This document shows positions 56,741 to 64,000 of a stretch of 64,000 nucleotides of DNA, one piece after another. Both the position numbers and the translations under genes were made by a program. Each line of letters opens with the position of its first letter. Within the stretch, counting starts at the first letter, position 1. The DNA is from Olleya marilimosa CAM030 (lineage in GTDB: Bacteria > Bacteroidota > Bacteroidia > Flavobacteriales > Flavobacteriaceae): positions 558,001 to 622,000 of the forward strand of contig NZ_JADR01000001.1 of the NCBI RefSeq assembly GCF_000518485.1. The letters run 5' to 3'. The notes beneath the pieces are model-generated. The model saw only the letters and a program-made list of their open reading frames with translations. It did no database searches and was not told the origin of the DNA.

Positions 56741-56776
56741 AAAAACCCATTAAGAGCAATCTTAATGGGTTTTTTG
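56741..56776 (+). terminator. Terminator after the cold-shock gene
   Basis: A 15-bp perfect stem (AAAAACCCATTAAGA with its complement), a GCAA tetraloop and a T run to 56775. Confidence 0.9.
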
Positions 56777-56835
56777 TTTTTAATTTAAAGAGTTTATGAC
56801 CATGTTATTTAAGTTGTAATACTACTATTATTACA

Positions 56836-56866
56836 TTGATAATGATTTAAATTTTAAGCATCTTTG
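56836..56866 (+). promoter_or_regulatory. Promoter of the Crp/Fnr-type regulator
   Basis: TTG at 56836-56838, 20 bases, then CATCTTTG at 56859-56866 (7 of 8 to TAnnTTTG). The start codon at 56871 lies five bases after it, so the transcript should begin at or within a few bases of the ATG. Confidence 0.65.
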
Positions 56867-56870
56867 TAGT

Positions 56871-57446
56871 ATGCATACATCAATTATAAAACACATAAAT
56901 AATCACATAACTCCAAGTTTAGAGGATATACAATTATTTAATTCTGTTTTAAACCAAATATCTGTGTCTAAGGGTCAGTTTTTATTAAAACCTGGCACTA
57001 ATGTTCAGCATGAGTATTTTGTTGTTAAAGGCTGTTTAAAGGCATATTATTTAGATGATAAGGGAAGTATTCACATTATTCAATTTGCTATAGAGAATTG
57101 GTGGATTGGAGATTTTGAGGCGTTTTATAATCAAGGATCGTCCATACTTTATATCGAAGCTATTGAAGATGCAACGTTATTGTCCATTAATTATAATAGT
57201 CTTCAAAAAATATATAAAAAAGCACCAATTTTTGAGCGCTATTTCAGAGTATTAATAACGCAAGCCTTTATTGCACAACGTAAACGTATTTTATCAACTC
57301 TTGAAAAAAATACTAAAGAGCGTTATATTGAATTCTGTATGTCTTACCCAAACATTGAAAATCGCGTTCCTAATTACGATATAGCCAATTACCTAGGTGT
57401 ATCTCCAGAAAACCTAAGTAGAGTAAGGAAGCAGCTAAAAAGTTAA
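56871..57446 (+). CDS. Crp/Fnr-family transcriptional regulator
   Basis: Regulator of 191 residues: cyclic-nucleotide-type sensor domain (about 20-115) and C-terminal winged helix. The recognition-helix side chains read E180-N-L-S183-R184, the same E-x-x-S-R pattern that lets FNR read TTGAT half-sites. It lacks the four cysteines of FNR's iron-sulfur cluster, and the usual Crp cAMP residues are not evident, so the signal is unknown. A perfect FNR-type box lies just after the gene, upstream of the OYE operon. Confidence 0.88.
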   Translation: MHTSIIKHINNHITPSLEDIQLFNSVLNQISVSKGQFLLKPGTNVQHEYFVVKGCLKAYYLDDKGSIHIIQFAIENWWIGDFEAFYNQGSSILYIEAIEDATLLSINYNSLQKIYKKAPIFERYFRVLITQAFIAQRKRILSTLEKNTKERYIEFCMSYPNIENRVPNYDIANYLGVSPENLSRVRKQLKS

Positions 57447-57457
57447 AACTGTCCTAA

Positions 57458-57501
57458 TTGATATAGATCAATTAAATTGAAGGAAGTGATTTGTAAGTTT
57501 G
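57458..57501 (+). promoter_or_regulatory. FNR-type box and promoter of the OYE operon
   Basis: TTGATATAGATCAA at 57458-57471 matches the FNR consensus TTGATnnnnATCAA perfectly; outer bases extend it to AATTGAT/ATCAATT. TAAGTTTG at 57494-57501 matches the -7 element. With a start site near 57506 the box would be centred near -42, the class II activator position. It lies between the Crp/Fnr gene and the OYE gene. Confidence 0.75.
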
Positions 57502-57529
57502 TAATAATTAACACATTACATATTTTCAC

Positions 57530-58624
57530 ATGAGCAAACAACCTTTATTATTACCATATAACAAAAACATAAATTTAAAAAACAGAGTAGTTATGGCACC
57601 TATGACGCGAAGTCGTGCTAATAACGACGGTAACATACCTACGGATGAGTTGCATGGATTATACTACGAGCAACGTGCATCTGCAGGTTTAATAATTACT
57701 GAAGGATCTCAGGTATCAAATAAAGCTGTAGGTTACATCAATACTGCAGGAATACATACAGATGAACAAGTAGAAGGTTGGAAAAAAGTAACCAAACGTG
57801 TACATGATAAAGGCGGAAAAATCTTTATTCAATTATGGCATGTTGGTCGTATGTCACATCCAGACTTTCATAATGGAGAGTTGCCTTTATCATCTTCAGC
57901 ATTAAATCCTAATGCAAAATCTTATACACCAGAAGGGTTTAAAGATACTGTTACTCCAAAAGCTATGACCATTGCAGAGATTAAGCAAACGGTTATAGAT
58001 TTTAAAAATGCTGCAGCAAATGCAGTTAAAGCAGGTTTTGATGGTGTAGAAATTCATTCTTCAAATGGTTACTTATTTCATCAGTTTTTTAATAATACCT
58101 CTAATAATAGAACGGATGAATATGGTGGAAGCATAGAGAATAAAACACGTTTTTTCTTTGAAGTTTTAGAGGCAATAAAAGAAGTGATTCCGCAAGAAAA
58201 AATAGGAGCACGTTTTAACCCTTCTTTAAATGGTCTTTTTGGAATGACTATGGATGAGGAAACGATACCAACTTTTGAATATATTATAAAAAAACTAAAC
58301 GATTACAATCTAGCTTACGTCCACTTATCAGAACCATTTACAGATGTTTCGGATATTCCGTATGCTGTCAAAGAAATCGCAAAACATTTTAGACCATTAT
58401 ATAACGGTACACTTATGATTAATGCAGGCTTTGACCAAGAAAAGGGTAATAAAGTTATTGAGAATGGTGATGCAGATTTAGTAGCTTACGGTAAGTTGTT
58501 TATTTCAAATCCAGACTTAGTAGAGCGTTTTGAAAACAATTTAGAGTTGGCAGAATGGGATGAGGACACCTTTTATACAACAGGTCCAAAAGGATATACA
58601 GATTATCCAAAAGCATCTAAATAA
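57530..58624 (+). CDS. Old yellow enzyme-family alkene reductase
   Basis: FMN- and NADPH-dependent reductase of 364 residues, NemA/xenobiotic reductase type. Seen: VMAPMTRSRANNDG near residue 23, IFIQLWHVGRMSHPDF, the active-site histidine in DGVEIHSSNGYLFHQFFNNTSNNRTDEYGG, and the C-terminal YGKLFISNPDLVERF. The active-site pair is His-Ser rather than the usual His-Asn or His-His, worth noting. It reduces activated alkenes or electrophiles such as maleimides and quinones. First gene of a three-gene operon with an FNR-type box. Confidence 0.9.
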   Translation: MSKQPLLLPYNKNINLKNRVVMAPMTRSRANNDGNIPTDELHGLYYEQRASAGLIITEGSQVSNKAVGYINTAGIHTDEQVEGWKKVTKRVHDKGGKIFIQLWHVGRMSHPDFHNGELPLSSSALNPNAKSYTPEGFKDTVTPKAMTIAEIKQTVIDFKNAAANAVKAGFDGVEIHSSNGYLFHQFFNNTSNNRTDEYGGSIENKTRFFFEVLEAIKEVIPQEKIGARFNPSLNGLFGMTMDEETIPTFEYIIKKLNDYNLAYVHLSEPFTDVSDIPYAVKEIAKHFRPLYNGTLMINAGFDQEKGNKVIENGDADLVAYGKLFISNPDLVERFENNLELAEWDEDTFYTTGPKGYTDYPKASK

Positions 58625-58651
58625 TAAAAGTTTAACTTAAAAACAAACAAG

Positions 58652-59077
58652 ATGAAATTTACAAGAAAAGCAAATGCAGAATGGAAAGGTAGTGGTAAAG
58701 ATGGACATGGTAGTTTAACCACAGGAAGTAAGATTTTAGATAAAACTGCCTATTCATTTCATACCAGATTTGAGGATGGTGAAAAAGGAACTAATCCAGA
58801 AGAATTAATAGGAGCAGCTCATGCAGGATGTTTTGCTATGCAGTTAAGTTTTTTATTAAACGAAGATAATTTTACAGCAACAAGTTTAGACGTAGACGCT
58901 ACTGTTGTATTTGAAGATGGAGCAATTACCAAAATCACTTTAAATTTAGTAGGAGATGTTCCAGAAATTGATGCAGAAAAATTCCAACAAATCGCACATA
59001 AAGCAAAGGAAGTATGCCCAATTTCAAAAGTATTAAACACAGAGATAGAACTTAAAGTAACACTTAAAAAAGCATAA
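58652..59077 (+). CDS. OsmC/Ohr-family peroxiredoxin
   Basis: Redox protein of 141 residues that reduces organic hydroperoxides using two cysteines. The peroxidatic Cys is in AAHAGCFAMQLSF and the resolving Cys in AKEVCPISKVL. The N-terminal NPEELIGAAHAGC signature is typical of OsmC. It lies 27 bases after the OYE gene and three bases before the alcohol dehydrogenase gene, so the three are cotranscribed. Confidence 0.92.
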   Translation: MKFTRKANAEWKGSGKDGHGSLTTGSKILDKTAYSFHTRFEDGEKGTNPEELIGAAHAGCFAMQLSFLLNEDNFTATSLDVDATVVFEDGAITKITLNLVGDVPEIDAEKFQQIAHKAKEVCPISKVLNTEIELKVTLKKA

Positions 59078-59079
59078 AA

Positions 59080-60138
59080 ATGGCAACTACAACAGTAAAA
59101 GCATATGGTGCAACAGCAGCAACCGAAGATTTAAAACCTTTAGATATTAAAAGACGAGCTGTAGGAACAGACGACGTAAAAATTGATATTACGTATTGTG
59201 GTGTTTGCCATAGTGATATCCATACTGTTAGAAACGATTGGAAAGGTTCTACCTATCCAGTAGTACCAGGACACGAAATTATTGGTCGTGTGACAGAAGT
59301 AGGTACTGGAGTTAACAACTATAAAGTAGGTGATTTAGTAGGTGTAGGTTGCTTAGTAGATTCTTGTCAAACCTGTTCTTCTTGTAACCAAGATTTAGAG
59401 CAATTTTGCGAGAATGGTACAACTTGGACTTATAACAGTCCTGATAAGCATATAGAAGGCCAACAGACTTACGGTGGATATTCTACTTCAGTGGTTGTTG
59501 ATGAGAAATTTGTATTACGTATACCTGAGAATATAGACGAAGCAGCAACTGCACCTTTACTATGTGCAGGTATTACTACTTGGTCTCCATTAAGTCACTG
59601 GAAAGTTAAAAAAGGAGATAAAGTTGGTGTTATTGGTCTTGGTGGATTAGGTCACATGGGAGTTAAATTTGCAAATGCTTTAGGAGCTCACGTTGTAATG
59701 ATTACAACATCTCCAGAAAAAGGTAAAGATGCAAAAAGACTAGGCGCACATGAAGTGCTAGTGTCTAAAGATGAAGAGGATATGAAAAAACACCAAGGTA
59801 GTTTTGATTTTATCTTAAATACTATTCCTGTAGGACATGAAATGGATCCTTATCTAGGCTTATTAAAAATTGACGCTACAATGGTTTTAGTTGGCGCTAT
59901 AGAAGCTTTAGAACCTTTCCATGGAGGAAATATCATTATGGGTCGTAAACGTATTGCTGGATCTTTAATTGGTGGTATTAAGGAAACGCAAGAGATGTTA
60001 GATTTTTGTGGAGAACATAATATTACAAGTGATATAGAGCTTATCGATATGCAAGATATTAATAAAGCCTACGATCGTGTTACAAGTAACGATGTTAAAT
60101 ACAGATTTGTAATTGACATGAAATCGCTTAAAAATTAA
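59080..60138 (+). CDS. Zinc-dependent NAD(P) alcohol dehydrogenase (YahK-like)
   Basis: Medium-chain alcohol dehydrogenase of 352 residues. Seen: catalytic zinc ligands in TYCGVCHSDIHTVRNDW and VPGHEIIGRVTEVGTG, the structural-zinc cysteines in SCQTCSSCNQDLEQFC, and the nucleotide-binding GVIGLGGLGHMGVKFANALGAHV. It resembles aldehyde reductases of the YahK/cinnamyl-alcohol type and could detoxify reactive aldehydes alongside the OYE reductase. A terminator follows. Confidence 0.92.
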   Translation: MATTTVKAYGATAATEDLKPLDIKRRAVGTDDVKIDITYCGVCHSDIHTVRNDWKGSTYPVVPGHEIIGRVTEVGTGVNNYKVGDLVGVGCLVDSCQTCSSCNQDLEQFCENGTTWTYNSPDKHIEGQQTYGGYSTSVVVDEKFVLRIPENIDEAATAPLLCAGITTWSPLSHWKVKKGDKVGVIGLGGLGHMGVKFANALGAHVVMITTSPEKGKDAKRLGAHEVLVSKDEEDMKKHQGSFDFILNTIPVGHEMDPYLGLLKIDATMVLVGAIEALEPFHGGNIIMGRKRIAGSLIGGIKETQEMLDFCGEHNITSDIELIDMQDINKAYDRVTSNDVKYRFVIDMKSLKN

Positions 60139-60463
60139 AGCACTTTTTTTTATTATATAAAAAACAGCCTCTAAGTTATTTAGAGGCTGTTTTTGTGTTT
60201 AGGCTAAAGCCGAAAAAAATCTTCTAAAATAGTAGTGTATATTTTACATAGTACAATCTATCATTGGTCTACTCTAGATAACGTATAACACTTAACTTTA
60301 CAAAACAATATGGTTATTCATGTAAAATATTATTTGCGTAGATAGTAGTTAAACTCTATTGTATATATAGTTTGATAACAGTCTATAAAATGTATACCAA
60401 ATCCCATCATATAAATCTGTTAAACCAACAAAACTCTACTATCTTTGCATAAAATTATATTTT
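60139..60463 (+). promoter_or_regulatory. Long intergenic region with the terminator of the ADH gene and the helicase promoter
   Basis: The 325-base gap holds a terminator at 60161-60195 (14-bp stem AAAACAGCCTCTAA with its complement, 5-base loop, T run) and a TATCTTTG -7 element at 60441-60448, 15 bases before the helicase ATG. Between them, about 60200-60440, I see no gene, no repeat and no convincing structured RNA. Confidence 0.75.
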
Positions 60464-61804
60464 ATGTCACAACAGTTTTCTAGTTTAGGGATTAATGCAG
60501 CATTGCAAAGTGCTTTAGCAGATTTGCAAATCACAGATCCAACAGATATTCAATCAAAAGTAATACCTGTAATACTTAACAATACAGAGGATGTTGTAGC
60601 TATAGCAAAAACAGGAACCGGAAAAACAGTAGCTTTTGGATTACCATTATTACAATTAATAGACAATAGCAAAAATAATATTCAGGCAGTAATTTTAGCT
60701 CCAACAAGAGAGTTGGGGCAGCAAATATTTAAAAATTTAGAAGCATTTAATGCGCCTAAACTAGGAGTTAGCATTGCTGGTGTTTTTGGTGGTATACCAA
60801 TAAAACCGCAAATAGAAACACTTAAAAGTACGACACATATTGTTGTAGCTACTCCTGGACGTTTAGCCGACTTAATAGAGCGTAACGCTATACATATTAA
60901 AGAAATCTCTTATTTTGTTTTAGATGAAGCAGATGAAATGGTGAGTGCACATAAAGAAGGTGTAGATGCCATAATTAAGGTTTTACCAAAAAGCAGAAGA
61001 ACATTATTGTTTACAGCAACTATGCCAGGAACAATAAAGCAATTGGTTCAAAACAGTTTGTCTAAAAAAGTGTTGACTATTGAAGCTGATATGGAAACCG
61101 TTGGTCATCAAGGCATAGACCATCAATACGTTGTGGTTGAGCCTATCGAGAAATTAAATGTGTTAATGCACTTTTTAAACGCTAACGATGGTCAACGTGG
61201 TATTATTTTTTGTAAGACCAAAGCTGCAGTCAATAAGTTGGCTAAAAATTTAGCCATTAATAAATTTTCATCAGGAGCAATACATGGAAGTTTAACTCAA
61301 GGAATTCGAGATCGAATCATGGGTCAATTTAGAGAAGGTCATATTAATATACTTATTGCTACAGATTTGGCTGCTCGTGGTATTGATGTAAAAGACTTAG
61401 CGTTTGTAGTTAATTATCATTTACCAGACACCTATGATGCCTATGTGCATAGAAGTGGTCGTACAGCTAGAGCAGGAGCAAACGGTCTTGCATTAAGTGT
61501 TATTCAAGAAGATGAAATACATGATATTCCGGAATTTGAGGCAGAATTAGGAATAACTTTTAAACAATACCAAAAAGCTGACGCTAAAAGTATTGAAGAA
61601 AATAATGGTTTACTTTGGGCTAAAAAAATCTTTAAAACTAAAGTAAACAAAGATATACCAGAAGATTTTAAAGCAAAAGTAAAAACTATTTTTCACCATC
61701 TAACCAAGGAAGAGTTAGTAGATAAAATCTTATCTAATTACATTGCAGAAAACAATACTATTGTGGAAAAGCAAGAGGTTATAAAGAAAAAAAAGAAAAA
61801 ATAA
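60464..61804 (+). CDS. DEAD-box RNA helicase
   Basis: RNA helicase of 446 residues with all core motifs: AKTGTGKTVAFGLPL (about 48-62), PTRELGQQ, TPGRLADL, D154EAD157, FTATMP, and HRSGRTARAG. A basic lysine tail ends the protein (VIKKKKKK). It has no DbpA-type RNA-binding domain. Probably involved in ribosome assembly or cold adaptation, as related proteins are. It stands four bases before the second helicase gene. Confidence 0.92.
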   Translation: MSQQFSSLGINAALQSALADLQITDPTDIQSKVIPVILNNTEDVVAIAKTGTGKTVAFGLPLLQLIDNSKNNIQAVILAPTRELGQQIFKNLEAFNAPKLGVSIAGVFGGIPIKPQIETLKSTTHIVVATPGRLADLIERNAIHIKEISYFVLDEADEMVSAHKEGVDAIIKVLPKSRRTLLFTATMPGTIKQLVQNSLSKKVLTIEADMETVGHQGIDHQYVVVEPIEKLNVLMHFLNANDGQRGIIFCKTKAAVNKLAKNLAINKFSSGAIHGSLTQGIRDRIMGQFREGHINILIATDLAARGIDVKDLAFVVNYHLPDTYDAYVHRSGRTARAGANGLALSVIQEDEIHDIPEFEAELGITFKQYQKADAKSIEENNGLLWAKKIFKTKVNKDIPEDFKAKVKTIFHHLTKEELVDKILSNYIAENNTIVEKQEVIKKKKKK

Positions 61805-61807
61805 ACC

Positions 61808-63118
61808 ATGAGTAGCTATTTAAAAGTACAGCAAGATATTTTAGATAAATTAAATATCAAGGCACTTAATCCAATGCAGGAAGAAGCCTTGTTGTCTATT
61901 ACAAATGCTGAAAACACAGTGTTATTATCTCCAACAGGGACTGGTAAAACATTGGCCTTTTTGTTACCAACTATTACTGCATTAGATACCAATTGTAAAA
62001 ATGTACAATTATTAATTTTAGTACCTTCTAGAGAGCTAGCTATTCAGATAGAACAAGTGATTCGTACCATGGGAACAGGTTTTAAAGCCAATGCTGTCTA
62101 TGGAGGAAGACATTTTAGTAAAGATAAAATTGATTTAGCCCACACACCAGCTATTCTAGTAGGTACACCAGGACGTGTCGCTGACCATTTAAGACGCGAA
62201 ACCTTTTTAGTAGATGATATTAGTACTCTAGTTTTAGACGAATTTGATAAGTCTTTAGAAGTCGGTTTTGAAAAAGAAATGAGTGAGATTATTGCTAGTC
62301 TACCACATATTAAAAAACGAATATTAACTTCTGCTACGCAAGACATGGAAATTCCACGTTTTGTCGGTCTTGAAAATGAATTAATTATTGATTATTCAGA
62401 TACTAAGGTTTCAAATTTAGAAATCAAGCAAGTGATATCACCTGATAAAAATAAACTTCAAACTTTAGTCGATTTATTACATGATATTGGTAATAAGCCA
62501 GGTATTATATTTTGTAATTACAAAGACACTATTCAATTTGTAAGCGATTTTTTAAATAAAAATAACATTCCTCATGGTTGCTTTCAAGGCGGAATGGAGC
62601 AAATTGATAGAGAACGTGCATTAATAAAATTTAGAAACGGAACTCACCAAATTATAATTGCCACAGACCTTGCTGCTCGTGGTTTAGATATTCCAGAATT
62701 AAATTATATAATACATTATCAATTACCTTTAAAAGCAGAAGAGTTTACACATCGTAACGGTCGTACTGCACGTATGAATGCAGAGGGAACATCTTATGTT
62801 ATACAATGGGAAGGAGAACGTCTACCTGATTTTATTAATTTTGATGCTACTGTAACACCAAAAGGAACGGTAAATACTTTAGCTACAGATTGGGCAACTC
62901 TATTTATTTCTGGAGGACGTAAAGATAAAATTTCAAAAGGTGATGTTGCTGGTGTATTGTTTAAACAATGTCATCTAGAAAAATCTGAAATTGGAACTAT
63001 AGAGCTTAAACAAGACTGTGTGTTTGTAGCTATTCCAAAAAACAAAGCATCTATTATCGTCGATAAAATTAATAATACTAGATTAAAAAAGAAAAAGGTA
63101 AGAGTTTACACTATTTAA
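61808..63118 (+). CDS. DbpA-like RNA helicase with a DEFD motif
   Basis: RNA helicase of 436 residues. Motif I is SPTGTGKTLAFLLP, but motif II is D144EFD147 instead of DEAD, and the SAT motif is SATQ. HRNGRTARM and ATDLAARGLDIPELNYIIHYQLP are conserved. The C-terminus carries a DbpA RNA-binding domain (GGRKDKISKGDVAGVL onward), which in DbpA recognises 23S rRNA. It begins only three bases after the first helicase gene, so the two are an operon. Confidence 0.9.
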   Translation: MSSYLKVQQDILDKLNIKALNPMQEEALLSITNAENTVLLSPTGTGKTLAFLLPTITALDTNCKNVQLLILVPSRELAIQIEQVIRTMGTGFKANAVYGGRHFSKDKIDLAHTPAILVGTPGRVADHLRRETFLVDDISTLVLDEFDKSLEVGFEKEMSEIIASLPHIKKRILTSATQDMEIPRFVGLENELIIDYSDTKVSNLEIKQVISPDKNKLQTLVDLLHDIGNKPGIIFCNYKDTIQFVSDFLNKNNIPHGCFQGGMEQIDRERALIKFRNGTHQIIIATDLAARGLDIPELNYIIHYQLPLKAEEFTHRNGRTARMNAEGTSYVIQWEGERLPDFINFDATVTPKGTVNTLATDWATLFISGGRKDKISKGDVAGVLFKQCHLEKSEIGTIELKQDCVFVAIPKNKASIIVDKINNTRLKKKKVRVYTI

Positions 63119-63258
63119 CTAATACACTTAACTTATCTAACTTTAGTGTATTATTTAACCTAAATTTAATTCCACTTATTGTTTAATCATTTTTAAGTCT
63201 AATAATTAACAATTTATTAATAAAACAGTTAAAAATTTTAATATTAATATAAAACCTT

Positions 63259-63288
63259 TATATTTGGTCAACCAGTTTGGTAAACCAA
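63259..63288 (+). promoter_or_regulatory. Paired palindromes over the promoter of the PL7 lyase gene
   Basis: TTGGTCAACCA (63264-63274) and TTGGTAAACCAA (63277-63288) are two related palindromes 13 bases apart. The -7 element TATATTTG at 63259-63266 overlaps the first. This looks like an operator-promoter for the alginate-lyase-like gene starting at 63313; the regulator is unknown. Confidence 0.6.
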
Positions 63289-63312
63289 TTTGTAAAGTTT
63301 TATATTTTAATA

Positions 63313-64000
63313 ATGAAATTCGCTATTTCTTCAAACGCATTTATATTAAAAACAGCATTGTTTTTAACACTATGGATGTCATGCTCGTCTACTGATAATC
63401 AGGAGGAAAGCATAGCAAATATACCAACGACGGTAAACTCACCTCAAACAGTAAACAATAGTGCTATAATAGATTTTAGTAACTGGAAATTGACTTTACC
63501 AGTTGACCAAAACAATAATGGCTCTCCAGACGAGTATCAACCAAACCAACTAGTAAATTTTGGATATCAAAATATAGAAGCGGTACAACCTTATTTATAT
63601 AATGATTTGTCAAATACTGCTTTAGTATTTTACACATTTCCAGAAATTTCGACCTCAAATAGTTCATATTCCAGAACAGAACTTAGAGAATTAATCAATC
63701 CTAATAATGCCAAGCAAAATTGGTCTTTATCTGATGGAGGAGAAATGATTGGCAGACTGCAATTAGAATCTATATCAGAGGATTTAGAGACAAATGCTAA
63801 TTACCATAAAGTCATTGTAATGCAAATTCACGGAATTATAACAGAAGAGGATATGGCTAGTCATGGATTGTCTTCTAATAATGGACCTCCTTTAATTAAA
63901 ATATATTGGAAGGACGGTTACCTATGGTCTCATAAAAAATCTTTAGTAGACCAAACCACTTCAGGTGATGCGCTTCTTGACACGTCTAGTGCAACATGGT
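63313..64000 (+). CDS. PL7-family polysaccharide lyase lipoprotein, truncated by the window edge
   Basis: The first 229 residues are present; the frame is open at the edge. A lipoprotein signal ends at LWMSC with Cys24. The PL7 alginate-lyase signature is seen as SYSRTELREL at about 118-127 (catalytic R121) and VMQIHG at 169-174 (Q171 and H173). Substrate-contact strands FSNWKLTLPV begin near 55. It probably cleaves alginate and is anchored on the cell surface. Part of a gene cluster to the right would be expected. Confidence 0.85.
   Translation, partial: MKFAISSNAFILKTALFLTLWMSCSSTDNQEESIANIPTTVNSPQTVNNSAIIDFSNWKLTLPVDQNNNGSPDEYQPNQLVNFGYQNIEAVQPYLYNDLSNTALVFYTFPEISTSNSSYSRTELRELINPNNAKQNWSLSDGGEMIGRLQLESISEDLETNANYHKVIVMQIHGIITEEDMASHGLSSNNGPPLIKIYWKDGYLWSHKKSLVDQTTSGDALLDTSSATW

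Noticed and set aside
60200-60440. Structured RNA or riboswitch in the gap before the helicases
   Set aside because: Only a short GGCT/AGCC hairpin was seen; no long paired structure and no pattern of a known riboswitch.
63121-63152. Hairpin after the second helicase gene as a terminator
   Set aside because: Only an 8-bp outer stem with a 16-base loop and no T tract; too weak to call.
63476-63667. 63-residue minus-strand frame over the PL7 gene
   Set aside because: It is antisense to a clear lipoprotein lyase frame with the PL7 motifs.

Overview
The window reads as chromosome of a low-GC member of the Flavobacteriaceae (Bacteroidota), probably marine. The evidence is the LpxC-FabZ fusion, the fused HisB and HisIE enzymes, the type IX secretion regulator PorX, a TonB-dependent receptor with a CarboxypepD_reg-like domain, many promoters with the Bacteroidota -7 element TAnnTTTG, near absence of Shine-Dalgarno sites, and a PL7 alginate-lyase-like lipoprotein at the right edge. 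No tRNA, rRNA, CRISPR array, prophage or insertion sequence was seen; most of the window is ordinary, densely packed core genome.

Layout. 1-13.1 kb: a SAM methyltransferase, a TonB receptor, ychF, an SRPBCC protein, the topoisomerase IV pair parE-parC, an orphan protein, a beta-propeller-like lipoprotein, then a TerC membrane protein with a small lipoprotein. 13.3-15.8 kb: an XRE regulator and an M14 metallopeptidase diverge from a region full of TTACAnnTGTAA palindromes; an Lrp/AsnC regulator follows. 15.9-21.6 kb: DinB, aroB, proline dehydrogenase, alanine dehydrogenase, and a cluster of small membrane and exported proteins that includes two ORFs of 47 residues. 21.8-31.2 kb: tsaE-porX diverge from a long operon running HD hydrolase, lpxD, lpxC-fabZ, lpxA, efp, a second lpxD-like gene, an NTF2-like protein, then sucD. 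31.3-38.6 kb: an M16 protease, a fabG-type reductase, a vWA membrane protein and a prohibitin-family protein.

38.7-46.7 kb: a complete histidine operon hisGDCBHAF-IE, preceded by a His-rich leader peptide and an attenuator, with fold-back repeats lodged between several of its genes. 46.8-56.1 kb: an S41 protease, a LytTR regulator, a pseudouridine synthase, a putative stress cluster (Dps, MscS, DUF1328, two tiny lipoproteins), a GreA/B-like protein, a thioesterase and an EamA transporter. 56.1-60.2 kb: a cold-shock-domain protein, then a Crp/Fnr regulator followed by an OYE-OsmC-alcohol dehydrogenase operon whose promoter carries a perfect FNR-type box. 60.4-64 kb: two tandem DEAD-box helicases and the truncated PL7 lyase gene.

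The most distinctive signals are regulatory: the his attenuator with a matching antiterminator, the operator array at the XRE/M14 junction, the FNR-type box matched to its neighbouring regulator, and the fold-back repeats of the his operon. Calls rest on reading motifs and context by eye; no database search was run.
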